A stretch of 64,000 nucleotides of DNA from Cichorium intybus (Eukaryota; Streptophyta; Magnoliopsida; Asterales; Asteraceae), in the NCBI GenBank assembly GCA_023525715.1, contig JAKNSD010000072.1:1121064-1185063 (forward strand). The letters run 5' to 3'. The position numbers and the translations under genes were made by a program. The notes under the pieces are model-generated. The model was given only the letters and a program-made list of their open reading frames with translations, searched no databases and had not been told where the DNA came from. Below are positions 11,034 to 22,968 of the stretch, in pieces (within the stretch, counting starts at the first letter, position 1; each line of letters begins with the position of its first letter).

Positions 11034-11113
11034 GAAACTTGATCTTGAAATGGGTATCTTGATGGAAATTATTATACCCAAAGAACACAAATATAGTCTT
11101 CTAATGAAAAACC
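11034..11113 (+). pseudogene. Decayed downstream exon of PUMY
   Basis: In one frame this reads ESNRKLDLEMGILMEIIIPK followed by EHKYS, clearly like the conserved PUMY block containing N-KL-LG-GILI-VPIPKEH. Several conserved residues are changed, the start of the exon is scrambled, and no good splice acceptor or donor is seen. A stop and a run of A follow at about 11139. It is probably the relic of the exon after the last intact one. Confidence 0.55.
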
Positions 11114-12237
11114 AATAAAGACCAACCTATAATTATAAAAAAAAAAAAAAAAAACTTATAATGCTCGAAGATTGTCAGCTTTGTCGAGTCTTGCAGTACT
11201 TGAGGTCGATGACTCACATCGATTGCAATTTTCTTTTTTAAAAATTGAATTAAAATTGATTACATGGAAGAAGCAAAAAAGAATTAGCATCCACGAGTAA
11301 ATTGGACCATGCCACAAAGATGATGATTGTTTCATACAAAAAGGTGAATAAAATTTGCAATACATTTTACTATATTTTATTTTACAAAATAGCTTTGTAC
11401 TTGTATTTATTAGTTTTTTTTTTCCTATAATACCAACACAGTTACATTATTTCATCAATAATAGCAAAAGACACTCATTTTTACGCAAAATAACGACATA
11501 ATTATATTTCGATGTGTTTTCATTAAATTACTACCAACCAAAATATGAAATTTCAATGCTTACTATAACATCATCTTTTTAAATTTAAATGAAAGTGCAG
11601 TGACTAATATAACATCATTTTTTCAAAAAAAAAAAATTCAATCTATGTATTAAGTAAGAGAAGATAAACGACATCTTGTATCAAGAGACAACGAAAATAT
11701 GCGATGTGATTTTAATAAATACTTGCATTTCTTTCTTCCTATTCTCTCTAAGATTGGAGATCATGTTGGTAATTTTCATGCTAAGCCTTAACCTATACAT
11801 GCATACCTTAATCTTAAAGGTTATAACCGTAAAATCATATAAGGTTAATTACATGCCTTGTAAATGGGCCCACAGAACATCCATAATATACTAGTTCAGA
11901 AGTAAAATAAAAAATAAAAAATAAAAAGTAGAAGTACCATGTCATGCCAGAGAATGTTTATGAACTCTGCATTTCAGCAAACCTGTGTTTACGGACTAAA
12001 CCTGTTATTATTATTATTTTGTTTTTCATTTTTGATCTTCCTCATTAATGATGGATGCTATAATAAACAATAATATGAAAGCAAGTTGTAATTTTTATGT
12101 CATATTTAAGCCATAATAAACAAATAAACAAAAATTGGATGCTATGATGAATATTAAATAAAAGTTGGATGAATATTAACCTTACTTGGAAATATTCTTG
12201 ACCTCTATTGTTTTATACTTATTATTCACCAAACCAG
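11114..12237. other. AT-rich intergenic DNA
   Basis: There is an A-rich run near 11139-11157 and otherwise only short ORFs. No gene, RNA gene or recognisable element was found. Confidence 0.5.
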
Positions 12238-12677
12238 TGTTCTAAAAGGCGTGTCATGGCGCGCGCCAAGGCGTGCCATGGCGTGAGGCGCGACTTTGTC
12301 GTCTCGAAAACCCTCATGGCGGCGCTGCTAGGTGTGGCGCATGACAAGGCGAGCCATGGAACGCCATGGCGCGTTATGGCACGTTATGGCACGAGTTTTT
12401 ACGATTGTCGGCCATTTTTTTCTTCTTTTTCTTGCATTTCTTGATTGTGCATAAAACATTTGAGTTTTTGCTAATTTTTTGTTATTAGTTATTGATAAAA
12501 TACTTCTAAAAAACTTGATATGTTTGATATAAATCTATATTTATATATATAATATAATTATGCATTCATATAAAATTGCCGTCTTACATCATGCCTTGAA
12601 AACGACATGACTCGCCAAGGCTCGTAAAACTTGAGGCTTGACATTGCCGCCACGTCACGCCTCACGCCATTAGAACC
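12238..12677. mobile_element. GCCATGGC-rich inverted-repeat element
   Basis: The ends read GTTCTAAAAGGCG and, as reverse complement on the right, GGTTCTAATGGCG. Inside are many palindromic GGCG..GCCATGGC motifs (12250-12400) and a complementary block at 12590-12665, with an AT-rich centre. This is the structure of a small non-autonomous DNA element. No target duplication could be fixed. Confidence 0.55.
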
Positions 12678-12949
12678 TTGCACCAAACTCAAACTCTGGA
12701 ATTAGAACATCGTTTTATTTGTAAGTTTTTAATTTAACTGAATGATCTTTTTCTATTTTTCTATAATAAATTAAAGTATGTTGTTATTTTCAACCTTATA
12801 CTTATAAATTTCCTAAAAAAGCTTATACTTTCAACAGTTTAAAATCATGTTTATACATTTGTTCATTACACAATTGTACTTTGCTTTGTTCTTTCAATGC
12901 ATCGTACTTCAGAATTTTACCAAAAAAAGAAACAAATTTGAGAGCGTAG

Positions 12950-15010
12950 CCACCGTCATCCTCCTCAGCTCACCTCTTGCAACAATTCTCCAAGCTTGTT
13001 CGATGCTTTTATTAGAAGAACAAAGATCAACATGTGCTCGTCCATCCCAACGCGTTCACACTGATCACTAGTCGGCTCCTAAGGTCTTACACGTCTGCTC
13101 GACTCCTTTTTTCTCATAGGCCAGAAATGGACAATTCTGTGGGTCAGGAAATCGAATCGTAACAACTGAGGGGGGCAACATGACAACCATCGCTCTAACA
13201 GCAACAACCGTCTCTCCTCAAACTATTCGGGTACCGATTGGCAACAAAAATAGCTGACGCATGTTCCCTTAATAGCTTTACGGGTAGAAAACCCCTACAT
13301 GCGGCGGTTCCAGACCTGTCGGCTAGTAGCTCCAGAACTGACGACCCACTTTAGTTGCCTCGCTCTTGGTACATTAACCGATGTTGCCCCTCTATTGCCC
13401 GTGTATCATTCTTCCTTAGCAGCGGTTCCTTCTAGTAGCTTATGGTCAAGTAACTAATATCATACAAGCATTTAACTCGATGTCCCTCATAGAACCCTCA
13501 AATGTGATTTGGTACATGGATACGGGAGCGAAATCACACTTGGCTTCATATTCAGGTATACTCAAGTTTCTTAGCAATACGAGTTATATTAATTTTGTAC
13601 TCGTTGGCTATGGTTCATCCATACCTACTACTCACATCGGACATATCGATATCCCTCCGACACAGTCCTTACCGTTTACATAATGTCCTAGTCACGCCCG
13701 ACATAATCAAAATCTCATTTTAATCCACCGGTTTACCAAAGACAATAAAGTTACTATTGGATTTGACGAATTCGGATTTTCTGTGAAGGGTTACCGTACA
13801 CGACCGACATTCCTTGGATGTGACAGCTCGAGTGACATGTATCCAATGTTTTTGGAGCCTTGTCCTCAAATTGCTCTTATTTGGTGCATCCTATCTTTAT
13901 GGCACTAGCATTTGGGCTACCCGTCATCATGCTTAGAGTCTCTAGTTTCCAATAAATCTATGTCATATAATGAAGTTAGTTCTTTTTTAATCTAAATCAT
14001 GCCATCTTGGTAAACATATTCGTTTTCTGCTTACTAGTGTAGAAGGTTTGATCCTGTTGACATTGTTCATTCAGACTTGTGGACATCACCGATTACAAGT
14101 GTGAGTGGCAGAAACTAATGTGTGTTGTTTTTATTTCATTATTCCCACATTTTTTAGGTTTACCTTCTTAGAAACAATTGTGAAGTGTTTACAAAGTTCT
14201 ACACTTTCAAGCTTATGTCAAAAATTATATCTTATGAGAAAATAAATTGTTCCAATGTGACCACAGGGGAGAATTCAACAATCATGACTTTCATTTCTTA
14301 TTTCATCAAAACGATATTGCCTTTCGTTTCTTGTGTTTGCAAACATCCCAACAAAACTGGATACACGAACATGTGTTTCACACCGTTAATAATGTTATAT
14401 GGACACTCTTGTTCCAAGCTCACATTCGTCCACCTACTGGGTTGAAGCCTTACAAATGGCCACTAATCTCTTAAACCTTACCCTTTCCATATACACCAGG
14501 AACCAAATCTCATTGACCAAATTATTCAAGAAAAACCTATCATTCTCACATCTTAGAGTCATTGTGTGCTTATGCTACCCCCCCCCCCCCCTAAAAGTTG
14601 CCCCTTGCTAAACTTCTTGTTCTTCCTCAGTTACCCTTTTACCCAGCGTGTATATGTTGTCTTGACCTCTCATCCTATAAAATCATCATATCCCATCACG
14701 TCATTTTTTAATAATCCTCATTTTACTTCCGCTCAATGATTCCAAATCAATTTGCATCGTACACTTTCTTAAGACCCTAACCTCTTCCCCACCTGAAACC
14801 GAAACTCCAAATCAGCCCACCCCATACCCCAATAGCCATTGTTTGGCTCTTCCTCTCTCAACTTATAGCCTCGCGACTCCCCTCCTCCCTCTTCATTTCC
14901 AAACCAACCACCTCACCCTCCCCCTCCTTCTAGTCATCCTATGCTCATATGGGCATAACATGATATTACCTAGCCTATCTCTCGCTTCCATATTCATATC
15001 ACAACTAAGT
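12950..15010 (+). pseudogene. Decayed Ty1-copia gag-pol relic
   Basis: Scattered frames give copia parts in order. An Asn-rich Gag tail with a damaged zinc knuckle lies at about 13150-13400. The protease starts at about 13480 (WYMDTGAKSHLAS). The pre-integrase segment is at 13690-13990. Integrase core pieces are at 14050-14560 (FDPVDIVHSDLW-like, CDHRGEFNNHDF, then WVEALQMATNLLN). A Pro-rich linker follows to about 15010, where similarity stops before the reverse transcriptase. Multiple frameshifts and stops, plus a C13 run near 14580, show an old relic. No LTRs are seen. Confidence 0.75.
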
Positions 15011-16440
15011 CTCCTACACCCAGATAAGATTAGATAAGGTAGGTAGAATTAAATAAAAGGCAGGTGAAGTTTAAATATAATGTAGATAGAAACTAAATAT
15101 TGCATAATGACATGCAATTGTCCTGAAAAACAAACCAAAATATTGACCATTCGCATATGACGTTATCATTTCACAGGTGATGTCATCATTTTATCTACGA
15201 AAATGGCCAAAAGTTCTAGATCCATGAATGCTATGGTTATTTAGGTCATCAGATTACTTTTTGATCATTTTTAGAAAGTGGTCAATAGACTTAGACATGT
15301 TTTCTCTTTTTTTTCTCAAAACACAAATGCATCAGATTAATTTCATGGAACTTCAAAATTGAAACTGGTTTCATGGAACCCGAAAATGGAACCGCATATG
15401 CTTGATTTCTTGAAACTCTAACATAGATAGATAAACCAAAATAAACAAAATTGAATTGGGCCTACTTCATCTTTTTTGTGTTCTCGTATTCATTAGGTTT
15501 GGAAATTCATCAAAACCATTTGGTCAAAATCATAATCATCAGATCTAGATCTCCACCCCCTTAAGAAAAATGGGGGAATAGGGGACTAAAGACGGACTTG
15601 GATTGTCAATGGTCAATGTTTGGGTCATTGGTTGAGTCGACGGTTTATTCATCGATGAGATGACACATGTGTGAGAAAATGATTGTGAATAATCGACGTT
15701 TAAGTCAAAGGGATAAATAGATCTTTTGACAGTTGGTAAGAAAATAAGAATCTTATTAGTTGTCATCTGTGAAGATTTTCCAAAAACCTTTGATTGGGGT
15801 ATGTATTGGAACTAAATTACATGTATTTTTGCAACAAAACCAAAGAATTTGGGTCTTTTGGTAAGAATGAATAAAATGAACGAGGTAATTCAATGAACAA
15901 CATAGTTTAATAAGCGATGCAATTGAATGAAATATTAGATTCCAGTGTCATGTTTGGTTGATTCAAAATAAATGTATTGAGAAATTTAAACATATTGTTT
16001 AGAAAGGTTATATATCCTCTTACTAAACATTTTATCTATTTTCTTACTCACTAGATCGATACAAGTGTCAAAGTGAAAAGAGAAGATTAAAAAAAAAATA
16101 AATTAGTAGATTTCACACATCATTATCGAGTAGATAGAAAGATGAAATGGTAAGATTTAATATATAAAAATAAATAAAATTTTATTGTTCAATAAAATTA
16201 CATATAACCATATAACATTTCTTTAAAATGTTATTCAACAAGTAAAACTTAATCTTTTTCATTAAAAAAAACTTACAAAAAAAATACCATAAAGATCTTA
16301 AAATATAATCATAATAAAAAAATTAATTACTTTTAAAAAAAATGAAAAAGAAAACTTAATCACTTAATCACGTTTCATTTCTTTGTATTAACATCTTTTT
16401 TTTCGTTCCGCAGTAATATTTCTACAAATCCCAGAAAAAT
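15011..16440. other. AT-rich intergenic DNA
   Basis: No supported gene or element. The stretch 15950-16380 is strongly AT-rich with many short A runs. Confidence 0.5.
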
Positions 16441-16676
16441 GTCGCTCAACTTTGAAGATATTCCCATTTCCATTTACCCTTCTGAGCCAATTCTCTCTGC
16501 CGATTTTACCCCCACCGCCGGCCCTTCCTTCTCCCCCGCCGTGCTTCATTCGCCGACTCGAGTTCTACCACTTCACTGAATTTTGTTTTGATTTGTTGAA
16601 GGGCAGTCGGGCAGACTTGCGAATGAGAGCTGCCTCCAGAAGAAGGGGCATTGAAATCACATCGAGATCAAGGCAG
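16441..16676 (+). other. Exon-like block, unrecognised, duplicated near 25475
   Basis: A GC-richer block ends at a good splice donor (CAG then GTAAGG, 16675-16680). Its last 80 bases are Arg-rich in one frame (RAASRRRGIEITSRSRQ) and are repeated, diverged, at about 25475-25541 in the 3' flank of the second NLR. An ATG at 16440 opens a different frame that stops after about 46 codons. It is probably a first-exon remnant of an unknown gene carried with the NLR duplication. Confidence 0.35.
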
Positions 16677-16699
16677 GTAAGGCCACCTGAACATTGAAA

Positions 16700-18281
16700 A
16701 GAAAAAGTGTTAGTGCTATTGTCCCTGTTCATCTAACTCTTTCATCGAGAATCATGTAAAACCCTTTCTCCTTGCTCTCAAATTTACTTGACATTTGGAT
16801 GTTGTGACTGATTTATTTCGCAATTTAGAGTGAGGGTATTTCAGAGTCGAATGATGTAATTCTTTGGAATATGCTTGATTGGATTTCGTTCTTGCATAAT
16901 ATACCTCTGTCTGGTGTGGTTTCATTATACTATTAAGCCCTAATTGGTATTTTCCACATGATTATGTTCAGTTTTATGGTTTCATAAATTGCTAAAAATG
17001 TGTAAATTTTATTCAAGCACTTGCTTTTATTATAGTATTTTTATAATTGTATTGAAAAAGCTAGCCAAAATTAAAAAAGGAAACCACACCCTAATATCAT
17101 TTGGCGGCCCTGTTTGGCTGAGATAGGACGTGGTAATGACAACTACAAGATATGATTATGTTTCCAAATGCAAGATATTCTTTATGATGTTTAAATATGG
17201 TATAAAATGTTAAATGGAAATTAAAAAAATAATTGATAAAAAGTAATTGACAATGTTTTATAAGATATGGTTATGTTCCCAAATGCAAGATATTGTAGCT
17301 TAAGCTATTAGCTTATATTCAAATTCAGATTGAAATTTACAACTGTTGATTTTTATTTACAAGCATGCTCTTTTTTGTAAGCATTTTTTTAGTCTAAGAA
17401 TGTTGGTTTATCGAATCAATGATGCAAAATTCTTGGTTTTGGTACATGACAATTGACATACAAAAAGTCATATATTGGTGACAAGTTTATTGGTGGAGCG
17501 AATACATGTGAGTTTTACTATGACTAGCAGAATGCTTAAGGGGCCACGTGTGTAGAAAAACTACCAACCTGTTTTTTTGCTTATTTCGCTTACTTCTTTT
17601 ACCTTTGTGTGGTTAATTTTGTAAGTCTTTTCTTTTGAAATACATAGAACACTACATGTTGATCTTAGTCAACAATTTTTGTTTTCAGATTTGGTATTTC
17701 ACCTGTTTTGTTTTCTATAATTTATTTGGAAATTTGGAATTTTCATCACTAATGATGCTAAAATAATATAAATCTGTCAATCAGTAGATTATAAATTTAT
17801 AAAAGTACCATCCAATAAATTCTTAATCCATTAAAATAATACATCTTGACTAGTATTTGTGTTTAGACGGCATTAAACTTAACACATCATTGAAATTAAA
17901 AATATTGACATTATTGCTAAGTATATAATCCTAAGGAACATTGTACTCATGGTTTATGTGGATCAACATATAGAAGGATGTGGGATTTTGAAATCTTATA
18001 TTTCAATACAGCAAATTAGTTGTATTGGTCCAATGATGAATTATGAAAGTTGGTAGCTTTAAGTGATAAGTGAGAGAAGAGTTTTGCGATATGTAGTATA
18101 AAGTGTAAATATCAAATTTAAAGAATGTTTGGACTTTTACATATCCTTTGTACTTGTGTCTTATAATTAAACAGGACAAATGTCTCGGTACATTTGGATT
18201 TGCATCACAGGGAGGAGAAAGTGAGAAGAGAGTTTATTATTGAGCAAGAGGAATGAGTGAGAAGAGGAATGAGTGATACCA
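16700..18281. other. 3' flank of NLR copy A (half of a segmental duplication)
   Basis: No gene is supported. In blocks this sequence matches 25560-28448 downstream of NLR copy B, for example TTGGTTTTGGTACATGA and TTTTCTATAATTTATTTGGA. Copy B contains extra segments that A lacks. The last ~150 bases would be the 3' UTR of the NLR. Confidence 0.6.
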
Positions 18282-21200
18282 TCATATTGCTTTCCCGTTG
18301 ATGCGAACAGTTGCTTCCCGTGGCACGCCCCGTCTAACCGTTTCTTCATTTAGCCTCTTGCAATCAATGAAATTTAAACTTTGGATAGATGACATGTTGG
18401 TTAACCACATAGGCAGTTCTTGTATTCCGAATCTCTGTATGTATAACCAACTGAGGGAAGTGAGGTGTTGTATTTCTTCTGGTATCGACTCCCAGTGATC
18501 CCAACCATACAATTCCAGCAAGTGAAGGTGGTTCCTTAGCTTCTCGATGCCTTGGAGACTCGGGAAGGAATCGAGCTCCATCGAGAATGGACCAAGTTTC
18601 AACTCATTTAAGAAGGGAAAACAGTCAAATAGTTCATGAGGCAAGGAAGTCAGCTTGATGCAATAGATAATTTGCAAATATTTCAAAGAATGACACTGGT
18701 TGGGCAAATTGGTTATTCCTAAAAGACTGGGACAAATGCAGATTACTAAAGATTCGAGAGATGTGAGGCCTTGTATGCTCTTAATGGACACCAGGCCTGT
18801 GCAGTTTATTATCTCCAAGGAAACAAGAGGATGGGGATGGCACTCATCTAAGACAATAATCTTCGGGCAATTAAAAATTTCCAACTTCTCAAGGACAGGC
18901 GATATCATTTTTGAGCTGTTGGATGCTCCATCTATCCACTTTTCCAGTCTTTCCATACCTTTTAGTATGAGCGATCTCAACGTTGGAGACAAAGGCTTCG
19001 TTGATCCAGTAACATCATCGCCAACACCTGAGGAACTCCTTAAGAATGTCAAGCTGTCCATATCCTCCAACTTAAGATCCCGAAGATGTGGAAGGTTCTC
19101 AAGCGTCGGAAGAGAGAGGCAGTTGCTACATCCAAATAATGTGATTGACATGAGCTTCTCAAGGAGTGTCCTTTTCCCATCAATATTAATTGCCATCTTC
19201 ATTACCCATTCCGGATAACTGTCACCAGAAAAGTTGGAAATGAGCAAGCGTTTCAGATCTGCAGGGGGTTGCAAGCCTTCCAATACATCCTTGTCGTTTC
19301 TGTTGGCACCTTCATTGTCCCAACTCCAATCAAATTCAATCTCGTATAAATTCTTCTTTCGAGATAAATCTGCCTTGACAGCATCCTCTTTGCTACTAAC
19401 ATTTTCTAGCTGATAAATACGGAGCTTTCCACTAAGGTGATTTAGACGGCTTAGCTGTTCAATTCCATGTCCCTTCTTTCTAAGCACGTTGAAGGAAGGT
19501 TTCAATGTTCTAAGAGAAGTCAATTGTCCCACAATATTGGCGGGAATGCTTACCTTAGACTTGCAATATCGTAGGCTTATCAAATTTCTCATGGATTTTG
19601 GAAACTTGTTGAGATTGCATTCATTCAACTTCAGAGTTTGCAAGTGGTATAATTTACCGATAGACTCTGGAAGAACAACTATATTGGTATATGACAAATC
19701 AAGATACCTAAGATGCACCAAACTTCCAACTGAATCGTCTATCTTCTCTATTGTACATCCACAGAGTTTTAGGATTCGAATGCACTTGAATTGTTGAAAT
19801 GAAACATTCTTCTCAACTTCACCTTCGAAAAACAATGTATGCAATGTTCTAACCAGCATATCCCTTTTAGTAAGCTTACAAATGTTGGCTTTGAATTCAT
19901 TGTACTGGTTCTGTTCTTGGTACAAAGAGAGATGTTTAACCTGAGGGATATGAGCAATATCATCGTTCACCGCAACCCTCAGATATAAGCTTTCATGTTT
20001 TGAAAGTGATAACGAAAGATCATGAACCAGATCATGCATATTACAATGAGTGATGTGACCATACTTGTCCCTTTTAATATCTTGGAACAATGAATTGCTA
20101 ACCAAAATTTGAAAAGTATCATTTCCCACATCCTCCATCTCCTTGTTTCTAGCCTCATCAGCTTGAACCAACCCTAACGCCATCCACAATCGGATCAATT
20201 CTTCCCTTTGCATGACCGTATCTTTCTCAAAGATGGAAGAATATGCAAAGCATTGTTTGGCGATAGAATTGGGGAGATTATCAAAGCTTAGTTCCAAAGT
20301 CTTTTGAACTCTTTCCCTTTCTTCTTCTAGATCCCACACCTCACTATTTTTAATGTACAACCACTTCTCTTTGTCATTGTAATTTGCCAACATGCCACCT
20401 ATTACATGTAATAGCAATGGTAAACCACCACACTTTTTCACAATCTCACGGCCTATCTCCTCGAGTTCTGGTGCTGGTGATTTTCCTGCCATAAACGCTC
20501 TTTCTCTAAAGATGTCCCAACAATGATCATCAGAGAGAGATTTTAAATGACATGAATCCGTCTTCATAACAGTAGTTCCGATGTCTTGTTTCCGGGTAGT
20601 GACAAGAATGCCACTTCCATTTTTTGAGTTTACATGTAGCATGCATCTCCTAAAATCTTCCCAATATGGCCCCTCTTCATCCCAAACATCATCCAAGACA
20701 AGCAAATATCTTTTTGATGCCAACTCCTCTTCAAGACTCTTAATTAAGTTGACCCTAAAATATGAGGTTGGCTTCTTTTTGGTAAAAGATTCATAGATGT
20801 TTGCGAGAAGTGTGTTGATGTCAACCTTAACCGACACACACAGCCATGCTTTAACACTAAAATGTTGGTCTATTTTCTCATCATTGTAGACCAACTTAGC
20901 GAAAGTGGTCTTCCCAGTCCCGCCCATTCCTACAATGGGAACAATTGTAAGTTTTTCTTCTTTTCTTGATTGGGTTAAAAGTTCAATGATGCGTAGTTTA
21001 TCATCATCCCGCCCAACGATTTTAAATTCTTCTGGATTTGGAACGGTCTCCCTCCAATAGAGACGTTCTACAACCGGACCAGCAGGGTGTTCATTTTGCA
21101 GTCCTAAGCGGTTTGCTTCTGTATTGATCTTAAGCAACCTTTCGTTGACGTTTTGGATTTTACGACTCATTTCCCAGCGAAATGAAAGCTTTTTCAGGCT

Positions 21201-21515
21201 TGGAAGGCACACTACCTTTCTTGCCATCCGATGTCGTTTCTTTATTTCACGCCTCAGCATTTCGTAATGAACCTCGTCTAACACATCGTCGGCTTCACCC
21301 ACTACATCTTTTAGCTGCTTCAGCCACACCATCACAGCCTCTGTTCCCTTTTGTCTCTCTGCATCCCGCAACTTGGCACGAATCAGGTCCAATGTTGTGT
21401 GAAGGCTGGTCAGCTTTTCTTTGTAACCCCAGGCAATGGCAAGTTCACCGGCAGCAATAGACAACACCTTTTTCAGTATCCCCTCGGCTGCAATTGTGAC
21501 TAAAGCTTCGGCCAT
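18282..21515 (-). CDS. CC-NB-ARC-LRR disease resistance protein (copy A)
   Basis: Intronless frame of 1077 residues starting MAEALVTIAAEGILKK. The ATG at 21515 was chosen over an upstream GTG. It is a putative intracellular immune receptor of the RGA-like CNL class. The Rx-type coiled-coil (about 1-130) has VGEADDVLDE at 72-81. NB-ARC motifs are P-loop GMGGTGKTT at 196-204, kinase-2 LLVLDDVW at 271-278, RNBS-B SGILVTTR near 301-308, GLPL at 364-367, RNBS-D CFAYSSIF at 422-429 and MHD at 493-495. Leucine-rich repeats run from about 570 to the end, with LRYLDLSYT and a C-terminal SIPEEIQHLTSLSWL block. In RNBS-D a Ser replaces the second Cys seen in copy B. No frame damage is seen. Copy B lies 10.2 kb away in the same orientation, so this is a local tandem duplication. 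The matching pathogen effector cannot be told from sequence. Confidence 0.92.
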   Translation of the reverse strand: MAEALVTIAAEGILKKVLSIAAGELAIAWGYKEKLTSLHTTLDLIRAKLRDAERQKGTEAVMVWLKQLKDVVGEADDVLDEVHYEMLRREIKKRHRMARKVVCLPSLKKLSFRWEMSRKIQNVNERLLKINTEANRLGLQNEHPAGPVVERLYWRETVPNPEEFKIVGRDDDKLRIIELLTQSRKEEKLTIVPIVGMGGTGKTTFAKLVYNDEKIDQHFSVKAWLCVSVKVDINTLLANIYESFTKKKPTSYFRVNLIKSLEEELASKRYLLVLDDVWDEEGPYWEDFRRCMLHVNSKNGSGILVTTRKQDIGTTVMKTDSCHLKSLSDDHCWDIFRERAFMAGKSPAPELEEIGREIVKKCGGLPLLLHVIGGMLANYNDKEKWLYIKNSEVWDLEEERERVQKTLELSFDNLPNSIAKQCFAYSSIFEKDTVMQREELIRLWMALGLVQADEARNKEMEDVGNDTFQILVSNSLFQDIKRDKYGHITHCNMHDLVHDLSLSLSKHESLYLRVAVNDDIAHIPQVKHLSLYQEQNQYNEFKANICKLTKRDMLVRTLHTLFFEGEVEKNVSFQQFKCIRILKLCGCTIEKIDDSVGSLVHLRYLDLSYTNIVVLPESIGKLYHLQTLKLNECNLNKFPKSMRNLISLRYCKSKVSIPANIVGQLTSLRTLKPSFNVLRKKGHGIEQLSRLNHLSGKLRIYQLENVSSKEDAVKADLSRKKNLYEIEFDWSWDNEGANRNDKDVLEGLQPPADLKRLLISNFSGDSYPEWVMKMAINIDGKRTLLEKLMSITLFGCSNCLSLPTLENLPHLRDLKLEDMDSLTFLRSSSGVGDDVTGSTKPLSPTLRSLILKGMERLEKWIDGASNSSKMISPVLEKLEIFNCPKIIVLDECHPHPLVSLEIINCTGLVSIKSIQGLTSLESLVICICPSLLGITNLPNQCHSLKYLQIIYCIKLTSLPHELFDCFPFLNELKLGPFSMELDSFPSLQGIEKLRNHLHLLELYGWDHWESIPEEIQHLTSLSWLYIQRFGIQELPMWLTNMSSIQSLNFIDCKRLNEETVRRGVPREATVRINGKAI

Positions 21516-21719
21516 TTTCACTGTTGAGAAGAGAGAGGGAGAGTTGATGAATGGTGAAAGAAAGTGACGAATTGATGCCTTCTATGAGATGCTGGAACAA
21601 GGAGAGGCTCAATAACAGGTAACAAGGATATTAATTTGTTGGCTGGTGTAATGGACTATGGAATTAATGTGTTGGCGTGTGTAGTGGAAAATGGTATCTA
21701 ATCCCAAATACAAACAAGA

Positions 21720-21760
21720 CATACTTTCTTTTTCTTTTTCTTTTTCTTTTTCTTTTTCAT
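21720..21760. repeat. (CTTTTT)n microsatellite upstream of NLR copy A
   Basis: About six CTTTTT units lie roughly 205-245 bases upstream of the ATG, in the probable promoter or 5' UTR. Copy B lacks it. Confidence 0.9.
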
Positions 21761-22968
21761 TTTACCTATTCATTATTCCTTATTTAACATATTAGTATAT
21801 ATTTATATTTTCTCTTTTACTAGTTAATACACAATGGTTATTATATGTATTTCCATAATCTATCTTGATCATTGTTCTTCTGTTAAAGTGTGTTGATCAT
21901 TGTTTGTTACTCGATTTCTGTGTAATCTGATGATTTCTTTGTTTTCGTACAAAGCATATGCTCAAAGTGTAAATCAAACAACTTACTCCTCGGGGAAAGT
22001 ATCTTGATGCCAAAAGCCAAGTCAATACGATAAAATCATATACCTTACCCATCCTATCGTCTCTACAAGGATTTGTACAGAAAACAACAAATTTGTAACA
22101 TAAAGGTGTAACTTTATGAGGTTGGAAAGAATAATTGTTTTTGATGGCTACAGATTGTTAAAGATGATATAACTAAGAATATTTGTTGTAACAACCTTAA
22201 ACTTATGATTACCAAATTCTGCCGAATTTGGCCATTAACCATGGCATAATTTCAACATCCTCCAGAAAAATGTAATTTATAATTTTATATAATAACATGG
22301 CACTATTCTCCCAACTAATGTTAAAGTCTTAAAGATAAATAGCATCGGGTTTTCAAAAGCTTAAGCACTAGAGCGAACGGATCCAAATCAATTACAGCTG
22401 TCCAAATAAGAACAATTAAAACAATAAAGCGAGAATCAATTTATATAATCTCCGAACCCGACAATCTTATACTAATTCTTCAAAGTAAACAATAAAAATG
22501 AAGGGCCTAGCATCATCAAGAAGTAATCACGACGTAACACCCTTAATTTAACTTTCAAACTTCAACCGAGCTAGTGAATCACTGCTCCTAAAGTATTTAA
22601 CATTTTACGCTTAAAAAACCTCATGAGAACAAGTTTTTGTTATATAAGTATGATTAAAAGAATTCCAATGCAATGTATAAATCCTCATGATGGTGCACGT
22701 GTCAAGTCATGATAAATGCAATGAAACGCACAACACCAAATTCCCGAGCCTGCCATATTTCTTCAATTACCACATAAGTGAAGAATCCCATCAGTGGTGA
22801 ATCTAGAAATATAATAATCCCACTAAATCCCACTACACAGGAAGGCTTGTGAGATCTTTGATCTTAGTCCACCTCAAGTAAATGATGTCTTATATGAATC
22901 TTTCAGGTTTTTATTTTTTATAATTTCGTCTCCCTAATTTTTTTAATGTTTTTATTGCATTCTGTTAG
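21761..22968. other. AT-rich intergenic DNA upstream of NLR copy A
   Basis: No gene or element recognised. The NLR promoter would be at the left end. The first ~100 bases upstream of the ATG resemble the same region of copy B. Confidence 0.45.

Noticed and set aside
14578..14593. Poly-C run as a functional element
   Set aside because: It is a homopolymer in a decayed copia linker, most likely slippage or sequence noise.
16452..16697. 81-codon Pro-rich frame
   Set aside because: It reads through a good splice donor and a Pro/Cys-rich start of low complexity; only the exon-like 3' part is repeated elsewhere.
18700..19218. 172-codon open frame on the strand opposite NLR copy A, and similar ones at 29077-29376 and 30676-31053
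   Set aside because: These are antisense shadows of conserved LRR and NB-ARC coding sequence with no domain of their own.
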